Both the position numbers and the translations under genes were made by a program. Below the pieces are notes generated by a model. It had not been told where the DNA came from and did no database searches. It was given only the letters and a program-made list of their open reading frames with translations. From CAMTWZ01 sp041749075 (GTDB lineage: Bacteria > Bacteroidota > Rhodothermia > Balneolales > HLUCCA01): a stretch of 64,000 nt of DNA. Location of the stretch: the NCBI GenBank assembly GCA_041749075.1, contig JBGTBY010000018.1, positions 77,919 through 141,918 on the forward strand, in the 5' to 3' direction. Within the stretch, counting starts at the first letter, position 1. Each line of letters begins with the position of its first letter. Of this stretch, positions 47,901 through 54,647 are shown one piece after another.

Positions 47901-50900
47901 GACGTGACGGTACTACTCGATCCTAAGGGCATGTCGACATCCATACGCGAAGAGATCGCCACAATGCCTGATTTCTCCGATGCCACGAGCAATGGGGATG
48001 TGATATTGACCAGCTCGGATATTCAAGAGTTGGTGTATGTCTTCGAAAATTTGGTGATCGGGCAAACGTACTATATGAAAGTGGTGGCCTATGACAACCA
48101 CAACTACCAAATCTTCAGTAGCTCCGACGTTTTGCAGTTAATGTTCGAAGCATCGCCAATGATCGAGAATTTGGCGATCGAGGCGAACCCCGATCTCTCT
48201 ATCGGTCTCACTGGCACGTTGTTTCCGTTCGGTCGAGACCTCACCTATCATGTGGCGTACGGACAAGACCGGAACAACCTCAACCAACGTACTGAGACGA
48301 TTAGCGTTGCTAGTGACAGCACTTCCGTTTTCATTGACGAACTCATCACAGACCGCGAGCGTTTCAGTACACTGTACGCATCCGTGGTGATTGAAAGCGA
48401 AGGCCACGACCCCGTTCGAACCGATACCCTATCCGCAAGATTGCTCATTCCGACCTTCGCATTTGGAACTCCAACTACGATGCAGAACGGAAACGTGAGC
48501 GTCCCCATCACGATCGACAATGGCGGATACGACATGTCGGTCTTGTTGGAGTACGGAAGCTCGGCCACCAACGCCACTATGGTTGAGGGATCCAATGAAC
48601 CGGTTCTGGTCACCATACAAGTTCCGAATCCTGGAATAGGAGTTTTGATTCACATGCAAGCCGTGGCTGATATCGACGGATTGATCAGCCGAAGCGACAC
48701 CTTAAGCTACACCACCAATGCGCCCGAATTCACCTTCCTCCGCGCCTTCGCCCGACAAGATTACAAAGCCGTCTTCGACGCATCGGTGAACCCGAAGGGC
48801 ATAGCTACTCAGATCCGATTCGAGTGGGGAGCCTTCGGCGGTTTCGACCGAGTCAGCCCGACCATCGACCTCGGAAGCGGAACTACCGTGATCGACACCA
48901 CCTTCATATCCGATCAAAATCTCTTCTTCAATGCCGATTATGTGGCACGAATGGTGATCTTTGGAGACGGGTTTGAATTTATCTCAGACACGTTCCATTT
49001 CAATGCGCGCATTCCCGGAATCGGAATCAACGACATCCAAGTTGTACATTCGGATACGGTCGTTGTCTCCGTCCAAATCAATTCACAGGGCATCGACACC
49101 TACTCTCGCTTGGCTTACGGACCGGTCGGATCCGGCTTCCCCGACACCACAGCCGCCGTAGCCCGACCCACAGAGAGTAACATGCAGTACTTCGACATGT
49201 TCTTAACCGGATTGGCGTCGGCCACCCAATACGAGGTGAAACTTCTTGTGCAAGACCAAGCCGATTTGAACAAGATTTCGGTGACGAATACGTCCACCTT
49301 CACCACTCCTGTCGGAACCAATATCAACTTCCAACAGGTGGCCGGGACAGCAATCCAGTTCGATGCGTCTGCAGCACGGCTCGAGTTCACCAATACCGCT
49401 GCGACCACTACCTTCGCATCGTACACCATCCAAATGTGGTTCAAAACGGACGACGCCACCCGCGCAGTACAGTTCCTGACGTCGAAAGGCAATGAATTCC
49501 TGGAAGTCCACCTCTCTGGAAACAACCAGTCGTTGCGGTTCATCACACGTCCGGGCAAGTATTTCGATACGCCGACCAACAGCATCCAATCCGACGTTTG
49601 GACCCATCTGAGCGCCACGGTGGATGTGGAAAACAACCTGGCGAAGGTGTATCTGAATGGTATCGACATGCCGCTCACCTCGTTGGGCTACAACTCCGGT
49701 GTGCCTTTCTCGGGCTCATTCAGCACAGGCACGAACCTGAATATCGGCCGACGTTCCGACAACAGCTTCTATTTCGGAGGCGAAATAGATGAAATCCGCC
49801 TTTGGAACACCAGTCGCACACAGCTTCAAGTCTGGGACGATATGCACAGCACCACTCCAAGTGAGCTCGACGCCTCCTTGGTGATCTATGCCCAACTGAA
49901 TGAAGGCACAGGAAGCAGTCTCACCGATGCAGCCAATGGAATCGTTGGAAACCTGCACGGCTTCGTCAGCAATCAGGGCTGGGTACCGTCTACCATCCCA
50001 ATCAACGAAAACGCGGTCTATTCGACCTCGTTGACCGGTCAGGCCGGATGGAGATTGCTCTCCTCACCGGTCGAAACCACCGTGGGTGAGCTTCTGGCCA
50101 ACATCTGGACCCAAGGCTTCACTGGCGCCACCACGACCAACGGCTCACCGAACGTGTACACATGGAACGCATCGGCCACCGACAACAGCGCCTCGAACTG
50201 GATCACTGCGACTAGCGCCAGCCAAGCGGTCGCACCTGGCGAAGGCGTCTTCGTGTACGTCTACGCCACCGATCCATACGGACAAGGCAGCTTCCCGAAA
50301 ACCATTAGCGTCACTGGAAACGGCATATGGGGCGCATCCGCACTCACATCACGCCTGAATCCGAATCCAGATGGATGGGCGCTCGTGGGCAATCCGTATT
50401 CCACCGACATCGTCTGGAGCGACCTGAGCCGAAGCGGGATGTACAACGTGCCCTACCTCTGGGATGCCAACTCCGAAGAATGGATCACTTGGAACGGAAG
50501 CACCGGCGCACTCGCCGGCGGACGCATCGGCGCGTTCAACGCCTTCTTCGTGGCCACGATGAGCGAGAATCCGAGCCTTACGGCGCCGTTCTCAGCACGC
50601 CGCGCGGGAACGAACCAGTTCGTCGGGAAAGTGGTCCAAACACAGGACGCATCCACCTTCTCACTGAAAATCGAGAGTCCCGATGGGCGCTCGAACCGCG
50701 CTTGGTTCTCGTTCGATGCGAATGGCAAACTCGGGCTGGATGAATTCGACGCCTTCAAACTCGCGCCCTACTCGCAAGAGTATGTGCAACTGTCGTCGGT
50801 CATTCAAGACTCCATCCGTCTCGACATCAATCACCTGCCGATACTCACCGACGAGCTGAGCATTCCGCTTCGCATCAAATCCACGGCCAGCGGCACCTAC

Positions 50901-51359
50901 CGCCTCTCGCTGAATGGACATGCCTTGCCAAGCGGATGGGATTTTGCGATCATCGATACCGAAACTGGACGGATGTCGCGCCTGGACGACGCCCTCGAGT
51001 TCACCTGGACCGGAGCCGGCGCCGAATCGTCGCGCTTCGTGCTCAAGATCTCGCCGAACACCATCACCCATGTCGAGCCGATTGCCGAAATGCCGCTTGT
51101 GTTCGGATTGGATCAGAATTACCCGAATCCGTTTAATCCAAGTACTGTGATCGGATATCAGATATCGGAAATCGGAAGAACAAGACTGACGATATATGAT
51201 GTCCTTGGACGCGAAGTGGCTGTTCTGGTGGATGGCGTGATGCCGGCCGGGCGGCATTCGGTGACCTTCGACGGGAAAGACCTCGCATCCGGGATGTACA
51301 TCTACCGACTGCAGTCTGGAGACAAGGTCCTTTCCCGCAAATTCACTCTAATCAAATAG
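41961..51359 (+). CDS. Giant secreted LamG/FN3-like repeat protein with type IX sorting tail (3132 aa)
   Basis: Signal peptide 1-19 (ends VSAQ). Two near-identical LamG-like domains (about 25-230 and 355-565) are separated by one FN3-like unit; the LamG plus FN3 module repeats with a period of 331 residues. About 18 more units of 90-110 residues follow up to about 2450, marked by VNPNGxAT followed by YGTxxxxL (variants GTHPDSL and GTDRNNL). A third, more divergent LamG sits at 2450-2670 (YTIQMWFKTDD, EIDEIRLWN). A region about 2680-3040 precedes the type IX tail (NYPNPFNPST, TIYDVLGREV, SGMYIYRLQS). No catalytic domain is evident; it is probably an adhesin or structural surface fibre. One unbroken frame of 9.4 kb. 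Confidence 0.93.
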   Translation: MKTLFILILLLASGIVSAQDIPSSGLRVHLKADAGTSTTFDGVAITQWNDQSGNGFHATAPGGQPVYQSNVINGQPALFFNGAQYLHIANTSALGLVNSDYEMFFVAKSSNSGIQFLGAGSLGHHEVHYNGLGGLRFIANDDAGINHGTNLAYTDGNPRILSVRATGANGLARVDGLDVGNSLNSRSSSDAMFRLGDRSVGGYPLIGHIAEVIIYNRVLSKLERYQVETYLAQKYGVANATANAPTLTLDSYSTSQLQGVTFSGSVNPNGTATTYRFLYGTDENNLTLSTEPKTVGSGTSAVAVSASIPGLSLSQTYYVALVAENAAHGARTSTQEFTILGQPTEPATASIPAIGLRLHLKADAGTSTTVENQAVNQWLDQSGNGFTATAPAGQPVYVSSSINGLPALQFNGAQVLHISNTGSIGLTNNDYEMFFVAKSSNSNIQFLASGGLPEHEVHLNGASGMRFIPRNSVFIDNGANQAYTDGLQRIFSVRASSTTGVSRLNGVDASQATDSRSSVDAMFRLGMRSDGSYPLVGHISEVLLYNRTLTTQERAQVENYLAQKYAVDSDNLTLPTASIDMPTTTQDLTANFTGTVNPNGVATSVRFAYGTDPENLNLLTDPVSIGSGTEDVDVSAMVSGLSRFETYSVKLIASTDFQTVETGLLSFDTSYLEVISFGWIIGADSENPQETLLSASFQLGVPDATGSEYKIRLGSYETEYTSADHLSGTFFQTVWLPNEDLVYGQTYELVLIGKSPNGKLTYSDTLSALYYGQPSVVLTSATASPDGTVEVVGSVNPNGAATSYSIWYGTDLQSLTETALVSVGNGTSPVSIDRTFESLTPGQNYHIYLYAENDRFTVESDTLTFTTKWASASMVDVTSTRESGATFSGLVNPNGFETEFRFRFGADSTAWTSAGFGSIEIPVEVADIQVPNNATYDVFLEARIGVNIIQSDTLTFDTYYVELRNVALSLGSQDGVLGIIVSGIVDAFGNEDAIYVLRFGSDPEDLSLIGESQSAPYELSRFIDYEGALIPGNTYYAQVEAIGATDRSVTSPLESIRFAGLPIAVLDSVTTSQSLTARFDGSINPNAGNVSYVVQFGTDRNNLNQTSAVQTVENTGLNPVAEWTTVENLTPGVVYYATIAVTNGNYPTQRSDTLEVDMRYATVVYFNPDVENPTDVRFYMGSNPHGSFKIGQVNYGASTDHLNRSIIDSTQYSGTNMVTRTLLVNDLSPDSTYYAQWVITDLTGGPTTYSEVVEFNTIFPTITIDSVLAVGYPVLNAYATVNTKNQDITIRGEYASPGGSFSTQDSRYTISVSGSNTPVNVVIPMTELDEDEEFAIRLRVTNSSNKTTYSDTVDVDTYFVDYYQPTVSYSGADVAIRVELEAQPNLAYAYRILRGTRSDSLTATGEFVTMNTSNRYTDIEAILDASSFTPGTTYYFTIEGRGTSGWITRSDTLSFLYQSPPYATTPQVDAFQNYSANLSATVYPNGRAISYWIMRGTHPDSLSIFGDATDVAASSDSVLVDLQMAGLTPFNDYYVSIAVQQQGQSSIARTDTVTFDTKFADIYVLDVLNEVDEESDGWPIMGRFSAYVSNNRLEGTAWVVYGTHPDSLIHSTDAIELETDSEYDELYLDIPFGPLDANKTYYATMVVENDFRQSVSSIQQTITNYPGIRVTSVNAAYGQVYILGNIQPNGFDGVYGMKYGTHPDSLNTTYNERTFNSNSQPFDAGFELYNLDQSNTYYAYLYARSYGGKIGRTATFNWDYIYPAVDSSRVVSTQDLTASVEATIDTKGMNLDFWVEVYNGVDGWNRSDTLRVTASETPVDVSVPIGTFERFVDATFVLALKADGKPVAYADTTTFSLDYPEIVGVDDANTYITDNQVTGVVEVRNPGRPTTITTRYGYANHPDSLIYTRTDFTYPAQADLSYLSFFMDGINRNDSIYYQVAASNPGFISWSPIWSVYTIGHQFTLDTPILTPTSGGTFRADVTVLLDPKGMSTSIREEIATMPDFSDATSNGDVILTSSDIQELVYVFENLVIGQTYYMKVVAYDNHNYQIFSSSDVLQLMFEASPMIENLAIEANPDLSIGLTGTLFPFGRDLTYHVAYGQDRNNLNQRTETISVASDSTSVFIDELITDRERFSTLYASVVIESEGHDPVRTDTLSARLLIPTFAFGTPTTMQNGNVSVPITIDNGGYDMSVLLEYGSSATNATMVEGSNEPVLVTIQVPNPGIGVLIHMQAVADIDGLISRSDTLSYTTNAPEFTFLRAFARQDYKAVFDASVNPKGIATQIRFEWGAFGGFDRVSPTIDLGSGTTVIDTTFISDQNLFFNADYVARMVIFGDGFEFISDTFHFNARIPGIGINDIQVVHSDTVVVSVQINSQGIDTYSRLAYGPVGSGFPDTTAAVARPTESNMQYFDMFLTGLASATQYEVKLLVQDQADLNKISVTNTSTFTTPVGTNINFQQVAGTAIQFDASAARLEFTNTAATTTFASYTIQMWFKTDDATRAVQFLTSKGNEFLEVHLSGNNQSLRFITRPGKYFDTPTNSIQSDVWTHLSATVDVENNLAKVYLNGIDMPLTSLGYNSGVPFSGSFSTGTNLNIGRRSDNSFYFGGEIDEIRLWNTSRTQLQVWDDMHSTTPSELDASLVIYAQLNEGTGSSLTDAANGIVGNLHGFVSNQGWVPSTIPINENAVYSTSLTGQAGWRLLSSPVETTVGELLANIWTQGFTGATTTNGSPNVYTWNASATDNSASNWITATSASQAVAPGEGVFVYVYATDPYGQGSFPKTISVTGNGIWGASALTSRLNPNPDGWALVGNPYSTDIVWSDLSRSGMYNVPYLWDANSEEWITWNGSTGALAGGRIGAFNAFFVATMSENPSLTAPFSARRAGTNQFVGKVVQTQDASTFSLKIESPDGRSNRAWFSFDANGKLGLDEFDAFKLAPYSQEYVQLSSVIQDSIRLDINHLPILTDELSIPLRIKSTASGTYRLSLNGHALPSGWDFAIIDTETGRMSRLDDALEFTWTGAGAESSRFVLKISPNTITHVEPIAEMPLVFGLDQNYPNPFNPSTVIGYQISEIGRTRLTIYDVLGREVAVLVDGVMPAGRHSVTFDGKDLASGMYIYRLQSGDKVLSRKFTLIK

Positions 51360-51378
51360 TAGGATAGAAATGCTACAT

Positions 51379-51561
51379 ATGAAACCCATTCTTTTCGCTC
51401 TCATGCTTCTGGGCGCCATCTCCACGCTTCAGGCCCAGCCCCCACCACCTGTCATCCCAATGGCTCCAGACCAAGCTCCCATCGATGGGGGTTTGGGCCT
51501 GCTTGCGGCCGCTGGTGGGATGTATGCGTGGAAGACCTTAAGAGGTAGAAGTAAGAAGTAG
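51379..51561 (+). CDS. PIDGG-tailed small secreted protein (PID-CTERM-like)
   Basis: 60 residues from ATG 51379 (three codons downstream of an alternative). Signal peptide about 1-20 ends LQAQ, followed by PPPPVIP and the motif APIDGGLGLLAAAGGMYAWK, then a basic tail RGRSKK. This signature, PIDGG plus a hydrophobic helix plus a basic end, is the PID-CTERM sorting pattern of Bacteroidota. Its stop codon TAG lies within a TAGGAAG repeat. Only 19 bases separate it from the giant protein gene, so the two are likely co-transcribed. Confidence 0.7.
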   Translation: MKPILFALMLLGAISTLQAQPPPPVIPMAPDQAPIDGGLGLLAAAGGMYAWKTLRGRSKK

Positions 51562-51593
51562 GAAGTGGGAAGAGTGATGATCTTCCTACTTCT
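51554..51593. repeat. Perfect 12-bp inverted repeat of the AAGTAGGAAG word between convergent genes
   Basis: AGAAGTAGGAAG (51554-51565) and its reverse complement (51582-51593) flank a 16-base loop. The left arm contains the stop of the PIDGG gene; the stop of the convergent lipoprotein gene lies in the continuing word at 51600. It could act as a bidirectional terminator. Confidence 0.85.
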
Positions 51594-51599
51594 CCCATC

Positions 51600-52448
51600 C
51601 TACTTCCTTCTATACAACTTAATCCACTGCGCCTTCCCACCCACACGTTCCGTGGTGGTCACGTATCCATCTTCACGAATTGTGAATGCCAGCGCTTCGC
51701 CTTGCGGCTCCTCCTCATAGGGTTGCCGTATGCCGGGGCGCATCAAGGTCACAGACAAAGGCTCGTTTCCGACTCGCGGATAGTAAAACACCTCTTTATA
51801 GGTTTTCAGAAGGATTTCGGAACCGTCGGTGCTGATGTCGCCCGCCACGACTCTCGTCAGCGGCAACATGCCCGGAATCCGTTCCAATGTATAGGTTCCG
51901 GATCGGGACTGAGGTGACGGATATCGATAGAGGCGGACATTTTGTTCACGTTTTGTGATGATGTACCAGTCGCCTGTGATCGGGTCGACGATGAGGGTTT
52001 CGGCGTCGCGAGGGCCGTCGGGGTAACGCATCCGATAGATGCCATTCGGAGTCAGATTCCCTGAAACAGCGTTTTTGGGCTCCAAAATGGTGTATACCCG
52101 GATCTCGGAAAAGATCGAAGCGTTGTCGCCGATGTCGGCCAGGAAGAGAGTATCGCCTCGGCGGGCGATGTCCTCGAAATCACGATTTGTGATGTCCGGC
52201 AAATTGAACACCGCTTTGGCCAGACCGGTTGAATCGATCAGAAACAGCTCAGCGGGGTGACCAGAATCGTTGTGGGTCCAATAATGTGAGGGGTGGGCCG
52301 ACGACGCCACGATACCCGATGCCTCGCTCATATCCGCGCCGCGAAGCTCCCCCATCACAACAGGTTCACCAAACGTGGCATTCGGAAACGTAGGCGGCTC
52401 ATTGCCCGTGCAGGAGGAGATGATAAGCATGATGAGGTAGGTGCGCAT
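51600..52448 (-). CDS. Lipoprotein with beta-propeller-like repeats
   Basis: ATG at 52448 gives a short lipoprotein signal ending LIISSC (Cys at about 15). Upstream codons only read a low-complexity repeat. The mature 265 residues contain propeller-like strands (SGIVASSAHPSHYWTHND, FEDIARRGDTLFLADIGDNA, AETLIVDPITGDWYIITKRE, GEALAFTIREDGYVTTTE), resembling SdiA-regulated/phytase-like propellers of Bacteroidota. Substrate unknown. The stop TAG belongs to the AAGTAGGA repeat word. Confidence 0.75.
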   Translation of the reverse strand: MRTYLIMLIISSCTGNEPPTFPNATFGEPVVMGELRGADMSEASGIVASSAHPSHYWTHNDSGHPAELFLIDSTGLAKAVFNLPDITNRDFEDIARRGDTLFLADIGDNASIFSEIRVYTILEPKNAVSGNLTPNGIYRMRYPDGPRDAETLIVDPITGDWYIITKREQNVRLYRYPSPQSRSGTYTLERIPGMLPLTRVVAGDISTDGSEILLKTYKEVFYYPRVGNEPLSVTLMRPGIRQPYEEEPQGEALAFTIREDGYVTTTERVGGKAQWIKLYRRK

Positions 52449-52463
52449 CTCGGAAGATAGGTA

Positions 52464-52571
52464 GTTGTTTGTTGTTAGTTGTTGGTTGTAGTAAATGTTG
52501 AATGTTGAAGTTTGAATGTTGAAAGAAGAGTCTTTTATTCTACAACTAACCACAAACAACAAACAACTAAC
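52464..52571. repeat. Imperfect large inverted repeat of GTTGTTTGTTG words in a divergent gap
   Basis: The left arm at 52464-52491 (TTGTTTGTTGTTAGTTG and related) and right arm at 52540-52571 (CAACTAACCACAAACAAC) are approximate reverse complements. Between them is the direct word TTGAATGTTGAAG, twice. The stretch fills the divergent gap between the lipoprotein gene and the 53-aa ORF. Confidence 0.75.
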
Positions 52572-52580
52572 AAATACAAT

Positions 52581-52742
52581 ATGAGCCCTGAGCTGGATAC
52601 ACGTGTCAAGTTGGACCGTTTGTCCGATACCATTCGGGCATTCGCGGGAATTGTGAAGCTTCCGGAACAGGGAGATGCCGAAGAACAGGCATGGAAACAT
52701 CGCATCGAGCGGCAATGCGAATTAAATAAGAGGGTGACGTAG
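52581..52742 (+). CDS. Short hypothetical protein (53 aa)
   Basis: ATG at 52581 lies just after the inverted repeat; the product is charged and helical (LDRLSDTIRAFAGIVKL, HRIERQCELNKR). No family recognised. The stop TAG is the first part of a TAGGAAG word. Codon use is ordinary, and the frame is closed at both sides by repeat words. Confidence 0.4.
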   Translation: MSPELDTRVKLDRLSDTIRAFAGIVKLPEQGDAEEQAWKHRIERQCELNKRVT

Positions 52743-52801
52743 GAAGGGTGAAGATCAACTTTCAGTCCGCTCTTCCTACTTCCTACTTATGTCTTCCTAC
52801 T
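52743..52801. repeat. TAGGAAG/CTTCCTA word cluster between convergent ORFs
   Basis: GGAAGGGTGAAG on the left faces CTTCCTACTTCCTACTTATGTCTTCCTACTTC on the right, an arrangement like that at 51554-51593. The right part supplies the stop of the truncated antitoxin gene on the minus strand. Confidence 0.8.
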
Positions 52802-52968
52802 TCATTAGGCGACATATCGTATTTATGTCGGATGTCGGCCACATCGGGTTCGTCGATCACAAACCGACGTGACGGTTTGCGCTCCCCACGACGGATGCGT
52901 CCGGCTTGGCGGATGCTTTTTTTGAGGTCGGAGAAATCGGTGGGGTTCATGGGAGGAGTATACGCCAT
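52783..52968 (-). pseudogene. Truncated NadS/HigA-type antitoxin
   Basis: The 61 codons match the N-terminal half of NadS-like antitoxins: DFSDLKKSIRQAGRIRRGERKPSR (split here only for reading), then IDEPDVADIRHKYDMSPNEV, where the helix-turn-helix should continue. Instead the frame runs straight into the AAGTAGGAAG repeat and stops at 52783 after GRHK. The recognition helix and C-terminus, about 40 residues, are missing, and no HigB/RelE toxin gene is adjacent. A decayed antitoxin cut at a repeat junction is the best reading. Start could be ATG 52968 or 52950. Confidence 0.65.
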
Positions 52969-53015
52969 TGGCGCAGGATTGACAACGGTGAATACTTGAC
53001 GCCTTATATTCTCCC

Positions 53016-53948
53016 ATGCTTTCTTACAACAAAGACCTCATCGACTCGCTTCGCTCACTTCGCAGAGCAACAGGCTCCCTTTGGAATGAAAGCACCCTGC
53101 ATCGGGCACCTTACAAACCACTGCTCCTACTTTGTGTTGTGGATGGGATTGATGAAGGATGGATTCCAACAAATCACATCACGTTGTCGGAACGATTGAT
53201 AGAACGGTTTGAAGCGTACTGCGAAATGATTCAATCCGTAGGCACATGGGACATAAAACTGCCCTTCCATCACCTCGCATCCGATAACGGACTCTGGTTC
53301 CACATCAACGAACGTGAAGCGAAACTCGGCGATGAATTGTATGACCTTTTGCAGACAGAAATGGGTCGGGATGTGGTCAGAGGCCTTTTGATCAGCCAAT
53401 ATTTCAATGTCGATACGGGTCAACGTCTGAACTCGCGACATGCGGATTTTGGCGTCGAGAATGCATTCATCGAGCAGCTTTATTCCAGAATCGACCTTCC
53501 GTTTCAGCTGAATCACTTGAACGAACCTCCGAGAACGCGCAATGTGACACAAAACGTACGGAACCAGGCTTTTCGAATTGCCGTGCGCCGATCATATGAT
53601 TATACCTGTGCGGTCTGCCGGTCCAGACTCATCACTCCATCCGGGCATATTCTTGTCGAAGGGGCGCATATCGTGCCGCATAGCACCAGTTTCAATGACG
53701 ACCCAAGAAACGGACTCGCACTTTGCAGAACACATCACTGGCTATTCGACCGATATATGATCACCATCCGGCCAAGTCATGAGATCGAAATCGCACCCGT
53801 TGTTTACCAATCACCGAACCATCTGACAGGTACCATCGAATTCGATCGCAAACGCATTCATTTGCCGAACGATTCCCGAGTCCATCCTGCTGCCGAGGCG
53901 CTTGGTGATCATAACCGCCGCTTCCGCGACGCGAATTTCTCTAACTAG
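53016..53948 (+). CDS. HNH restriction-type endonuclease (HNH_2)
   Basis: 310 residues. The N-terminal part (about 1-165; KPLLLLCVVDGIDEGW) resembles the DNA-recognition half of phosphorothioate/modification-dependent HNH enzymes. The C-terminal HNH has C198-x2-C201, then GAHIVPHS (H218, H222), NDDPRNGLALC (N232, C237) and HHWLFD (H240/H241), all metal and catalytic positions present. It is predicted to cut DNA, possibly modified DNA. It stands between a decayed antitoxin and a methyltransferase at the left edge of the nuclease island, and overlaps the convergent methyltransferase by eight bases. Confidence 0.85.
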   Translation: MLSYNKDLIDSLRSLRRATGSLWNESTLHRAPYKPLLLLCVVDGIDEGWIPTNHITLSERLIERFEAYCEMIQSVGTWDIKLPFHHLASDNGLWFHINEREAKLGDELYDLLQTEMGRDVVRGLLISQYFNVDTGQRLNSRHADFGVENAFIEQLYSRIDLPFQLNHLNEPPRTRNVTQNVRNQAFRIAVRRSYDYTCAVCRSRLITPSGHILVEGAHIVPHSTSFNDDPRNGLALCRTHHWLFDRYMITIRPSHEIEIAPVVYQSPNHLTGTIEFDRKRIHLPNDSRVHPAAEALGDHNRRFRDANFSN

Positions 53949-54540
53949 GCAACCGAAACAGAAAATGACGCCACGACACCTCGGGGCGGTCCATCGAATC
54001 GGAAGCGGTGTTTTTGAATTCGATCAAAGCGCCATGTTCGCGGGCGAGGGCTTCCATTTCGGAATCGGGGACGTCATGAAGACCGCGTTCGGGCTCGACC
54101 CGACCATCACGAAGTGTGATGTACAAACGTCCGCCGGGTTTCAGAAGGAGAGTGAGTTTGCGGAACGCGCGGTCGCGATCTGCGCGGGATAGATGCATGA
54201 ACACCGCGCTGAGGTGGATCAGGTCGAATTGGAGTCCGGTGGCGATCACCTTGGTGAGCGCCGGGAGCGAATCGTCCATCCATTGGATCTTCGGGTGCGG
54301 ATGGTTGACTTGGGCAAAATCCCGCATCTCCATAACGGGTTCTATCGCCACCACATCATAGCCTTTGGCAGCGAACCAGGCGGCATCGCGTCCAGAGCCA
54401 GCGCCCACATCCAGCACCGTCGCTGGCGGATACGGCAGCCAATTCAACAACGACGCATGGATGCGCTCGAACGGAATCGCATCGTACATCGGGGCTAAGC
54501 GGTGAGAGTTGGCGGAGTAGAAGGACATGGGGAGGGGCAT
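53941..54540 (-). CDS. Class I SAM-dependent methyltransferase
   Basis: 199 residues from ATG 54540 (ATG 54528 and GTG 54555 are alternatives). Motif I VLDVGAGSGRDAAWFA, acidic loop VVAIEPVMEM, then FDLIHLSAVFMHLS and GGRLYITLRDG, typical of UbiE/tellurite-resistance-like small-molecule methyltransferases. There is no DNA-methyltransferase catalytic motif (no DPPY or PCQ), so it need not belong to the restriction genes. Convergent with the HNH gene. Confidence 0.8.
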   Translation of the reverse strand: MPLPMSFYSANSHRLAPMYDAIPFERIHASLLNWLPYPPATVLDVGAGSGRDAAWFAAKGYDVVAIEPVMEMRDFAQVNHPHPKIQWMDDSLPALTKVIATGLQFDLIHLSAVFMHLSRADRDRAFRKLTLLLKPGGRLYITLRDGRVEPERGLHDVPDSEMEALAREHGALIEFKNTASDSMDRPEVSWRHFLFRLPS

Positions 54541-54647
54541 ACTGGTTGGTATCACTTATTTAAAATATCACATACCACTATTGCATCAACATATAGAAAT
54601 GGGTTTATTGACCGATCCATTACTCCGCACTGAACCAAATTATATTT

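Noticed and set aside
53941..54540. DNA methyltransferase partner for the HNH enzyme
   Set aside because: No DPPY/NPPY or PCQ-type catalytic motif; the fold signs fit a small-molecule methyltransferase, and the gene is convergent rather than co-directional.
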